A stretch of 8,754 nt of DNA, from NCBI GenBank assembly GCA_003158355.1, contig PMIV01000097.1, positions 1 through 8,754 of the forward strand, given 5' to 3'. The notes beneath the pieces are model-generated. The model was not told the origin of the DNA and did no database searches. It saw only the letters and a list, made by a program, of their open reading frames with translations. The position numbers and the translations under genes were made by a program. Shown one piece after another: positions 1 to 5,196 of the stretch. The stretch is from Anaerolineaceae bacterium (GTDB lineage: Bacteria > Chloroflexota > Anaerolineae > Anaerolineales > Anaerolineaceae). How positions within the stretch are numbered: position 1 is the first letter of the stretch; each line of letters opens with the position of its first letter.

Positions 1-2028
1 TTCTCTGTTGTCGATAACCTCATTAAAGATGGGTACGAGGGCAAAATCTTCCCGATCAACCCTACCTCTCCAGAAATTTTAGGCCTCAAAGCTTACCCTA
101 CAGTGACAGACGTACCAGAATCAATTGATGCTGCCATCGTGACTGTACCGGCCAAATTAGTACCTGCCATGGCTGAGGAATGTGGAAAAAAAGGCGTCAA
201 AGGCTTGATCGTCATCACTTCCGGATTCAGCGAAGCCGGTCATAAAGATCTCGAAGAGCAAATTGTCGAGACCGGCAAGAAATATGGCATGCGTATTCTT
301 GGCCCGAACATCGTGGGTACTCTCTCCAACTCCGATAAATTCAATGGTTCCTTTGCTCCCTGCCTGCCTTTAGCCGGCAAGGCTGCCTTGATCTCTCAGA
401 GCGGTGCTCTGCTGATCGCATTGGATGCGGCTACTTACACACGCAAAGTGGGCTTTGATAAATTGATCTCCATCGGCAACATGAGCGATGTCGATTTCGC
501 TGACCTCATTGAATGGTTGGATGAAGACGAGAATACCTCCTGTATCTCTCTTTATATTGAAGGTTTCAAAAACGGACGCCGCTTCATCGAAGTCGCCCAG
601 AAAACCAAGAAACCGATCATTGCTTTAAAATCCGGCGTTTCTGCTCATGGAGCCGCGGCTGCGGCATCTCACACCGGTTCGTTAGCCGGCGCAGCCAAAG
701 TTTATGGTGCTGCTTTCCGTCAGGCTGGTGTCATCCAGGCTGCGGACTTAAACGACCTCTTCAATAAAACCCAAACCTTTGCTGAACAAGCACCGATGAA
801 AGGTGATAATTTGCTCATCATCACCAACGGCGGTGGTGTAGGCGTTTTGGCTACAGATGCTGCAGAACACTATGGCATCCCGTTGAAGTTTGCCCCTGAG
901 GATGTTCAGACCGAACTCAAGAAACACATGCCCGAATTCGGCTCCGCCAAGAACCCCGTGGATATCACTGGCATGGGTGGCAACGAATGGTATTACGACT
1001 GTGTCAAATATGCCTACAGCCACAAATGGGTCGACGGTTTGGTGGTTTTGTATTGTGAAACTGCTGTCACTAACCCGATGGAAATTGCCCAGAGCATTAA
1101 GAAAGCTGTCGTTGATGCCAATATCAAAGATAAACCTGTTACCGTGTCCTTTGTCGGTGGCGAACGCTGCGATGCAGCCATGGGCTGGTTGGTTGAAAAT
1201 GGCATCCCCTCTTTTGGCGCTCCAGACCTTGCCGTACAGGTAATGGCCGGCTTGCGCGATTATGCCAAGCTGCATGCCAAGCAAGCTTCCTTTACTTTCA
1301 AATCTGAGCCCGCTGCCCGCAAAGCCTCTCTCGAGATCGTTGCCAAGGCTCGTGCCGATGGACGCAATTCTCTGACCGAGATCGAAGCCAAGCAAGTCTT
1401 CAAGGCCTATGGTCTACCGGTCACCAATACACAGTTGGCCAAAACTGAAGAAGAAGCGGTTGCACTTGCCAAAAAGGTCGGCTTCCCCATCGTAATGAAA
1501 ATCGTTTCCCCCGACATTCTACATAAATCCGATGCTGGCGGCGTCAAGGTCAACATCAAAGACGACGAAGGTGTACGTGCTGCCTTTAAGACCATCCTGA
1601 CGAACGCAAAAGCATATAAAGCCGATGCCAACGTTCATGGTATCGCTATTCAGGAAATGGCCCCTATGGGCACCGAAGTGATCATGGGTTCCGTCAATGA
1701 TCCCACCTTTGGTCCAACCATGATGTTCGGTCTGGGCGGTATTTTCGTAGAAGTGCTCAAAGATGTTACCTTCCGCGTTGCTCCTATTGCCGAAGATCAG
1801 GCCTTCGAAATGCTTGGCGAAATTAAAGCCGCACCTATTCTGACCGGTGTTCGCGGCGAAGCACCTCGCGACCGTAAGGCGCTTGCCGATACCATCGTCA
1901 AATACTCAACCATGATCCTTGACCTGCAGGATGAGGTTTCTGAGACTGATGCCAACCCTGTCCTCGTTTACGAAGATGGTAAAGGCCTCAAGGTAGTCGA
2001 CGCCCGCATCATTTTAAAGAAAAAATAA
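1..2028 (+). CDS. Acetate/acyl-CoA ligase (ADP-forming), fused alpha-beta subunit, 5' truncated
   Basis: This enzyme converts acyl-CoA, ADP and phosphate to the free acid, CoA and ATP, a substrate-level ATP-yielding step of fermentation in the cytoplasm. The frame is open from base 1, so the true start lies outside the window; the GTG at 103 is internal because residues before it (FPINP, EILGLKAYP) still match the CoA-binding domain. 675 codons are visible and I estimate a few tens of residues are missing. Domain order: end of the CoA-binding Rossmann domain, the succinyl-CoA-synthetase-like ligase domain with the phospho-histidine motif SHTGSLAG (His at 670-672), then from about 1370 an ATP-grasp domain with SPDILHKSDAGGVKV (second conserved His at 1522-1524). 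The alpha and beta parts are in one chain, as in many bacterial homologues. Substrate (acetate versus other acyl groups) cannot be read from sequence. A hairpin terminator follows 14 nt after the stop. The long antisense frame at 748-1395 is a shadow. Confidence 0.93.
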   Translation, partial: FSVVDNLIKDGYEGKIFPINPTSPEILGLKAYPTVTDVPESIDAAIVTVPAKLVPAMAEECGKKGVKGLIVITSGFSEAGHKDLEEQIVETGKKYGMRILGPNIVGTLSNSDKFNGSFAPCLPLAGKAALISQSGALLIALDAATYTRKVGFDKLISIGNMSDVDFADLIEWLDEDENTSCISLYIEGFKNGRRFIEVAQKTKKPIIALKSGVSAHGAAAAASHTGSLAGAAKVYGAAFRQAGVIQAADLNDLFNKTQTFAEQAPMKGDNLLIITNGGGVGVLATDAAEHYGIPLKFAPEDVQTELKKHMPEFGSAKNPVDITGMGGNEWYYDCVKYAYSHKWVDGLVVLYCETAVTNPMEIAQSIKKAVVDANIKDKPVTVSFVGGERCDAAMGWLVENGIPSFGAPDLAVQVMAGLRDYAKLHAKQASFTFKSEPAARKASLEIVAKARADGRNSLTEIEAKQVFKAYGLPVTNTQLAKTEEEAVALAKKVGFPIVMKIVSPDILHKSDAGGVKVNIKDDEGVRAAFKTILTNAKAYKADANVHGIAIQEMAPMGTEVIMGSVNDPTFGPTMMFGLGGIFVEVLKDVTFRVAPIAEDQAFEMLGEIKAAPILTGVRGEAPRDRKALADTIVKYSTMILDLQDEVSETDANPVLVYEDGKGLKVVDARIILKKK

Positions 2029-2042
2029 TCCGTTTTTAACAT

Positions 2043-2080
2043 ATTACAGGGGCTACCGGCCGGTCGCCCCTGTAATTTTT
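2043..2080 (+). terminator. Intrinsic terminator of the acyl-CoA ligase gene
   Basis: An 11-bp perfect outer stem (ATTACAGGGGC at 2043-2053 with GCCCCTGTAAT at 2066-2076) encloses the self-complementary ACCGGCCGGT (2055-2064), followed by a short T run. The minus side of the hairpin has no T run, so it should act mainly on the rightward transcript, although it also separates this gene from the convergent regulator. Confidence 0.85.
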
Positions 2081-2098
2081 GCTCTATTCCCAATTTAT

Positions 2099-2842
2099 CT
2101 ATTTTAATTTATTCATATATTTCTTGATTGCCTCGCGCATGAATTCGGCCAGGCCTGGCGCAACTTTTTCGATATTCGCCTTAAAACGCGGATCGTCATT
2201 GTACATATCCGCCAACCCCAATAATTGCTCCAGTTCAGGGTTCCAGAAATAAGTTAAGTGTTGCCGCCAGTGTTCCACTCCCGCCTGTGCCTGCGCAGAA
2301 CCTGCTCCTGCTGGCATGGCTGCTGCCAGATCTACGTAGACCTGATTGCCTTCATCAGCGATCTGCTGTTTCTTTTCCTCAGAAAGCATTTTCCACTTCC
2401 GGTTACTGGCTCTTACTATTTCAGGGTCGTACTTTTGCATGGCTTCTTTTTCATAGTCGACCTGTAGTTCTTCAGAAAGGCCGTTAAATAATTGGCTGTC
2501 GCTCATTGTTCTTTCTCCTTTTAAAAACGCCATTGTCTCGTCCATGGTTTGCACTAGCACATTGAGTTGACCAATCCGCTGCAGCAGTATTTTGCGGTGT
2601 TCCGCCAGCGCTGTCTGTGTGTCAAAATCCGGTCGCGCCATCAGCGTCTGTATCGTCTCCAGCGGTACATCCATCCTGCGAAAGAGCAGAATTTGTTGCA
2701 AGCGCAGAACAGCCTCGTCCCCATAGTAACGATAGCCGTTATCGCCAATCAGGGATGGCTTAAGGAGGCCGATCTCGTCATAGTAATGCAGCGTGCGCGG
2801 GGTCACCCCTGCCAATTTTGCCATCGCTTTGACTGTGTACAT
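2099..2842 (-). CDS. MerR-family regulator of the TipA/Mta type (drug-binding C-terminal domain)
   Basis: A 247-residue transcriptional activator. Residues 1-70 form the MerR winged helix: YTVKAMAKLAGVTPRTLHYYDEIGLL, read in two parts as the helix-turn-helix and start of the wing, then NGYRYY in the wing. Residues about 75-108 are a likely coiled-coil dimer helix. Residues about 115-247 resemble the TipAS antibiotic-recognition domain (LFNGLSEE near its start, KWKMLSEEKKQQI, then a C-terminal helical part ending FMREAIKKYMNKLK). The family binds diverse peptide or multidrug ligands and usually activates its own promoter and efflux or resistance genes; the ligand here cannot be predicted. No efflux gene is adjacent, so autoregulation is the most obvious role. 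The ATG at 2842 is the correct family start although no SD precedes it. An internal ATG at 2506 (Met113) has a strong SD. The gene is monocistronic in this view. Confidence 0.9.
   Translation of the reverse strand: MYTVKAMAKLAGVTPRTLHYYDEIGLLKPSLIGDNGYRYYGDEAVLRLQQILLFRRMDVPLETIQTLMARPDFDTQTALAEHRKILLQRIGQLNVLVQTMDETMAFLKGERTMSDSQLFNGLSEELQVDYEKEAMQKYDPEIVRASNRKWKMLSEEKKQQIADEGNQVYVDLAAAMPAGAGSAQAQAGVEHWRQHLTYFWNPELEQLLGLADMYNDDPRFKANIEKVAPGLAEFMREAIKKYMNKLK
2504..2522 (-). promoter_or_regulatory. Internal SD and ATG inside the tipA-like gene
   Basis: On the minus strand AAAAGGAG (2515-2522) lies 8 nt before an in-frame ATG (2504-2506, Met113). Translation from here would give a 135-residue protein made of the TipAS-like domain without the DNA-binding part. 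Streptomyces tipA is known to produce such a short form (TipAS) from an internal start. The SD also encodes Lys-Gly-Glu, so chance cannot be ruled out. Confidence 0.5.
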
Positions 2843-2848
2843 GCCGCC

Positions 2849-2879
2849 AGTATAAACTATTACGTAACGTTAATGTCAA
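2849..2879 (-). promoter_or_regulatory. MerR-type promoter/operator with 19-bp spacer
   Basis: Read on the minus strand, TTGACA (2874-2879) and TATACT (2849-2854) are separated by 19 bp (2855-2873). This over-long spacer is the hallmark of MerR-activated promoters. The spacer holds the overlapping palindromes AACGTT and TTACGTAA, expected for an operator bound by the regulator it drives. Only 6 nt lie between the -10 and the ATG at 2842, so transcription should begin at or next to the start codon. Confidence 0.8.
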
Positions 2880-2882
2880 GGG

Positions 2883-2927
2883 ATTAAAAAATAAAGGCCC
2901 TGAAAAGAAATGATTTTAATTTCAGGG
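2883..2927 (-). terminator. Intrinsic terminator of the 139-residue-protein gene
   Basis: CCCTGAAA (2898-2905) pairs perfectly with TTTCAGGG (2920-2927), loop 14 nt. On the minus strand the hairpin is followed by a T-rich tract (complement of 2883-2895). It lies 22 nt after the stop of the minus-strand gene at 2950 and just upstream of the MerR promoter, so the two minus-strand genes are separate units. Confidence 0.75.
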
Positions 2928-2949
2928 TCAGAACTAACGTAAAGTTTGT

Positions 2950-3369
2950 TTATTTGTTTGTTTCTTTGAGTTTTTTCCAACATCCGATCCACGGAGTGCC
3001 CAATCGGTTGTGTTCAGGCACAGTGATCGAACCCAGTTTCTGCGCTATTTTCGCTGAAGTCAATGCTACGGTTGCCCAATCATCCTTCAGCAACGCTGAT
3101 GTCAAAGCAACGCTGGTCGTTCCAGTCCATTCCCAATCCAGGCGAAACTTATCCGCCTTTACCCAGTAACCGCGTTTCTCCCATGCAGATACCGAGGCTT
3201 CAATGGTATCATTGATCTCTGCCAGAGAGAGGGCTACGTAAGCTGCCAAATCTCGGGTGAGATCGTCTGTCCCCTGTTGTTTCATCAAATTTCGTAATGC
3301 AACTACAATACCCCGTGTTAGTGTATTTCGTTCTTTCCCGGCACTGTCTGGATTGTATACCCGGCTCAA
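2950..3369 (-). CDS. Uncharacterised 139-residue protein
   Basis: I do not recognise a named family. The protein is soluble and mostly helical in appearance, with no signal peptide or membrane segment. It is rich in Trp (SAWEKRGYW, LDWEWTG, DDWATV, TPWIGCW) and has a run of charged and amphipathic helices around residues 35-75. The start is TTG at 3367-3369, chosen because a consensus AGGAGG (3376-3381) precedes it by 6 nt. Codon use is ordinary and a terminator follows, which supports a real expressed gene. It diverges from the MoaD-like gene with 95 bp between the starts. The Trp-rich, all-helical layout could suit a small binding or scaffold protein, but nothing in the sequence gives a function. 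Confidence 0.8.
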   Translation of the reverse strand: MSRVYNPDSAGKERNTLTRGIVVALRNLMKQQGTDDLTRDLAAYVALSLAEINDTIEASVSAWEKRGYWVKADKFRLDWEWTGTTSVALTSALLKDDWATVALTSAKIAQKLGSITVPEHNRLGTPWIGCWKKLKETNK

Positions 3370-3393
3370 TTTCAGCCTCCTGATAGAAAAATA

Positions 3394-3409
3394 ACCAGCC
3401 GCGGCTGGT
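3394..3409. repeat. Perfect 16-bp palindrome between divergent genes
   Basis: ACCAGCCGCGGCTGGT reads the same on both strands. It sits just downstream of a minus-strand TATAAT (3416-3421), near the predicted 5' end of the mRNA for the 139-residue protein, and on that strand is followed by TTATTTTTC and then the SD. It could be an operator, a 5' hairpin that protects the mRNA, or an attenuator. Confidence 0.6.
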
Positions 3410-3415
3410 GGAAAT

Positions 3416-3442
3416 ATTATAAACGAAAATGCTGGGTATAAT
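3416..3442. promoter_or_regulatory. Back-to-back -10 elements of divergent promoters
   Basis: A TATAAT on the minus strand (3416-3421) faces away from a TATAAT on the plus strand (3437-3442), with 15 bp between. Each would serve the gene it points to (139-residue protein leftward, MoaD-like protein rightward). No good -35 is visible for either. The spacing means two polymerases could hardly bind at once. Confidence 0.5.
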
Positions 3443-3464
3443 TAACTCAAGAGGCTTTAATTCA

Positions 3465-3698
3465 ATGAAAGTTAAAGTATATGCGCCAGGTTTTTTAACC
3501 CAAGAACAATTGAATTCGCAAGGGACTGTCACATTACCAGATAAGTCCACGCTCGATGACCTTTACCATCTGCTGCACATTCCCGATTCATTTCGATTTT
3601 CATTATTTTGTATTGTGAATGACAAAAAAACCTCTTGGGAGACGCAATTGAAAGACAATGATTCGGTTAATTTTATGTACCCCATGCCTGGTGGATAA
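3465..3698 (+). CDS. MoaD/ThiS-like beta-grasp (ubiquitin-like) protein
   Basis: A 77-residue protein with the layout of a sulfur-carrier or ubiquitin-like beta-grasp fold: strand KVKVYAPG at the N-terminus, strand GTVTLPDKSTLDDLYHLL with the following helix, then CIVNDK, LKDNDSVNFMYPMPGG at the C-terminus. The terminal Gly-Gly is the residue pair that is adenylated and thiocarboxylated in MoaD and ThiS. The start is ATG at 3465, preceded by AAGAGG (3449-3454) at 10 nt; the frame is open back to an ATG at 3429, but that overlaps the promoter and adds residues foreign to the fold. No E1-like partner (MoeB/ThiF), moaE or thiG is in the window, so its target (molybdopterin, thiamine, another sulfur transfer or protein conjugation) is unknown. 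It ends 9 bp from the convergent ubiA-type gene. Confidence 0.75.
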   Translation: MKVKVYAPGFLTQEQLNSQGTVTLPDKSTLDDLYHLLHIPDSFRFSLFCIVNDKKTSWETQLKDNDSVNFMYPMPGG

Positions 3699-3707
3699 AT
3701 CGTTATT

Positions 3708-4610
3708 CTATAAAATGAATCCAAAAAATGCCAGTATTGCCATAATACTAAAAAGTCCTACTCCCCCTGCTGTCAACAAGCTGTAATGTTTGCGTGTCGG
3801 TGAATTGATTACTTTGTGCATCATCACCATTTGCCAGATTGCCAATGGAAAAACCCATCCCATCCATCCCGCAACGTATTTTGAAAAAATAAAAAGTACG
3901 GCTACAAATGCAATACTGGATGCAATTAAAAGATCCGCTACCCATATTGTTTTCTTAAATCCAAGCCGAACAGTCAGCGTCTTTTTGCCAACCAATTGAT
4001 CCACCTCGCAATCCGGAAATTCAAAAGAAATTAACATCGCAACGTGAACCAAAATCAATGGGATACAAACCAGCAGTAATTCAGTAGTTGGATATCCCCC
4101 TTGCATGATACATCCCGCCAAAGGTACCAATAAAGCCACAATGATGGAGGTCGTGAGTTCTCCCCAACCGGACGACATTAGAGAAATTGGTGGGGACGAA
4201 TAGAACCAGGAGCCAAACAGGCTAATTATAATAATCGGCATCATCCAGGAAAATAAATAAAAAGCCATCGCGCTGGCCAGAATTGCAATTGTCAAACAAA
4301 TTCGGGATGCATACAGAATTGTCTTAGGTGAAATACTCCCCTCAGAAAGTATTCCTGACCCACCCGAAAACCAGGTGCGCTTGTTTTCCGCTAAGGAATC
4401 AACCTCTCTGTCATAATATTCGTTCAAATATTGCGCCATCAGTTGAATGGAGGTTATTGCCGCTTGCCCAAGCCAATAAGCAGCCCAATTGACGTTGACC
4501 ATTCGTGTTGCAGCGGCTGCTCCCAAAGCATAAAGTAAAAATCCACCCAAGAGAAATTGGACTCTCGATAATTTTATAAAATTCCAGATTTTCCCTAAAA
4601 TGTTGCCCAT
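3708..4610 (-). CDS. UbiA-family membrane prenyltransferase
   Basis: A 300-residue integral membrane enzyme that transfers a polyprenyl chain from its diphosphate to an acceptor, typically an aromatic ring in quinone synthesis or another lipid acceptor. The first Asp-rich motif is NEYYDREVD (Asn63, Asp67, Asp71), which binds diphosphate through Mg. The second is DCEVD (Asp200 to Asp204) followed by GKKTLTVRLG. YSSPPISLMSSGWGE (137-151) matches the conserved region after the third to fourth membrane helix. About eight or nine hydrophobic segments are visible. Closest in feel to MenA-like and generic UbiA proteins, but the acceptor cannot be assigned and no men or ubi gene is adjacent. The ATG at 4608-4610 is the first possible start in frame; AAAGGA lies 17 nt upstream, too far for normal use. 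A TATACT sits 6 nt before the ATG. Confidence 0.9.
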   Translation of the reverse strand: MGNILGKIWNFIKLSRVQFLLGGFLLYALGAAAATRMVNVNWAAYWLGQAAITSIQLMAQYLNEYYDREVDSLAENKRTWFSGGSGILSEGSISPKTILYASRICLTIAILASAMAFYLFSWMMPIIIISLFGSWFYSSPPISLMSSGWGELTTSIIVALLVPLAGCIMQGGYPTTELLLVCIPLILVHVAMLISFEFPDCEVDQLVGKKTLTVRLGFKKTIWVADLLIASSIAFVAVLFIFSKYVAGWMGWVFPLAIWQMVMMHKVINSPTRKHYSLLTAGGVGLFSIMAILAFFGFIL

Positions 4611-4616
4611 TTGAAT

Positions 4617-4622
4617 AGTATA
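4617..4622 (-). promoter_or_regulatory. Possible -10 of a leaderless ubiA-type gene
   Basis: TATACT on the minus strand lies 6 nt before the ATG at 4610, the same hexamer and the same distance as in the MerR gene. No convincing -35 is visible 16-19 bp upstream, so this is a weak call. It would explain the missing SD. Confidence 0.35.
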
Positions 4623-4666
4623 CGTCTTCCTTTAGTTCAATTCATCATATTTCTGAAGGAAGTAAC

Positions 4667-4819
4667 TTGAAAATTGACGATCTTAACGAAAATAAACCGG
4701 AGGCTTTGCTTTTGCTAATTCCGCAGCAAGCTGACGGAGTATTACGCAAAAGCAAGTACGTCAGCCACCTCAAAGCATGGAACCGACGTAGCAAGCTTCG
4801 CGGTATTCAGCTTCGCTAA
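4667..4819 (+). CDS. Candidate small protein, 50 residues
   Basis: A short frame from TTG (4667-4669) to TAA (4817-4819), preceded by AAGGA (4656-4660) at 6 nt, the same signal type used by tig. The peptide begins MKIDDLNENKPEALLLLIPQ and ends with a strongly basic part (RKSKYVSHLKAWNRRSKLRG, then IQLR). All five arginines use CGN codons, as in neighbouring genes, and the GC-rich stretch coincides with the frame and stops with it. That favours a real small gene or the tail of a decayed one. I recognise no family. The basic C-terminus could contact nucleic acid or ribosomes, but this is a guess. It diverges from the ubiA-type gene (56 bp between starts). The same DNA forms strong inverted repeats, so a non-coding reading competes. 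Confidence 0.45.
   Translation: MKIDDLNENKPEALLLLIPQQADGVLRKSKYVSHLKAWNRRSKLRGIQLR
4706..4818. repeat. Inverted-repeat cluster (potential structured RNA or repeat element)
   Basis: TTGCTTTTGC (4706-4715) pairs with GCAAAAGCAA (4746-4755); the stem continues as TAAT/ATTA, TCCG/CGGA (4720-4723 with 4735-4738) and CAG/CTG, with small bulges. A second hairpin pairs TAGC plus AAGCT (4789-4797) with AGCTT plus GCTA (4809-4818). TACGTC (4757-4762) can also pair with GACGTA (4785-4790). AGCAAGCT occurs at 4725-4732 and again at 4790-4797, which suggests an internal duplication. It overlaps the 50-residue ORF. Confidence 0.5.
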
Positions 4820-5034
4820 TAAAATGTAATAACACACCTCTTTTATCAAATAATTTGGCTTTGTCAATTAATCCATTCCTTTAATAATATTTTCTTCCAT
4901 ATTTGAGTATTCTTTTTCTTTTATTTTATAAATGAATAAATATCTCTGGAAAAATAATTTTTTCGTTCCAACTTTTATCCAAACAATAAAAAAGACCCGA
5001 TTCTGCATAAAACCTTTAGTTTGCTGACTGATTA
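4820..5034. other. AT-rich intergenic stretch, no gene recognised
   Basis: Long A and T runs with stops in all frames and no SD-linked frame of note. A weak inverted repeat (TGGAA with TTCCA around 4946-4970) flanks complementary A and T runs and might end transcription from the left, but it is not convincing. The region otherwise serves as upstream DNA of the tRNA promoter, and A/T tracts there could act as an UP element. Confidence 0.5.
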
Positions 5035-5063
5035 TTGACTTCACTCCCTCTTACGCTTATAAT
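5035..5063 (+). promoter_or_regulatory. Sigma70-type promoter of tRNA-Leu (and probably tig)
   Basis: TTGACT (5035-5040), a 17-bp spacer and a perfect TATAAT (5058-5063). The tRNA 5' end is 13 nt downstream, giving a very short leader for RNase P to remove. No other promoter is evident before tig. Confidence 0.85.
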
Positions 5064-5075
5064 TCCTGCGCGCTT

Positions 5076-5157
5076 GGGGAAATGCTGGAATTGGCAGACA
5101 GGCATGACTTAGGATCATGTGCCGCAAGGCGTGAGGGTTCAAGTCCCTCTTTCCCCA
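5076..5157 (+). tRNA. tRNA-Leu (anticodon UAG)
   Basis: The full cloverleaf can be drawn: acceptor GGGGAAA (5076-5082) with TTTCCCC (5150-5156); D-arm CTG/CAG around GAATTGGCAGA; anticodon stem CATGA/TCATG with loop CTTAGGA, anticodon TAG at 5110-5112; a class II variable arm with GCC-GCAA-GGC; T-arm GAGGG/CCCTC with loop TTCAAGT. The discriminator is A, as expected for leucine. The 3' CCA is not encoded (ACA follows the acceptor stem), so it must be added by the nucleotidyltransferase. It reads CUN codons. Confidence 0.97.
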
Positions 5158-5196
5158 CACAATTTATTAGACTTTTATTAAATAAGGAAAATTACC

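Noticed and set aside
748..1395. 215-codon open frame on the minus strand
   Set aside because: It lies wholly antisense to the acyl-CoA ligase, shows no known motif and no SD, and is explained by codon bias of the real gene.
103..2028. GTG at 103 as the start of the acyl-CoA ligase
   Set aside because: The frame is open to base 1 and the upstream residues fit the CoA-binding domain, so the gene is cut by the window edge.
2029..2042. Bidirectional use of the 2043-2076 hairpin for the MerR gene
   Set aside because: On the minus strand the hairpin is followed by ATGTTAAAAACGG, with no T run.
3429..3464. ATG at 3429 as start of the MoaD-like gene
   Set aside because: It lies upstream of the -10 element and would add 12 residues before the first beta strand; ATG 3465 has the SD.
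3209..3550. 113-codon minus-strand frame across the divergent promoter region
   Set aside because: It overlaps the 139-residue gene in another frame and the start of the MoaD-like gene; no family resemblance or SD.
4940..4975. Possible terminator in the AT-rich spacer
   Set aside because: Only a 5-bp outer stem with A/T runs inside; too weak to call.
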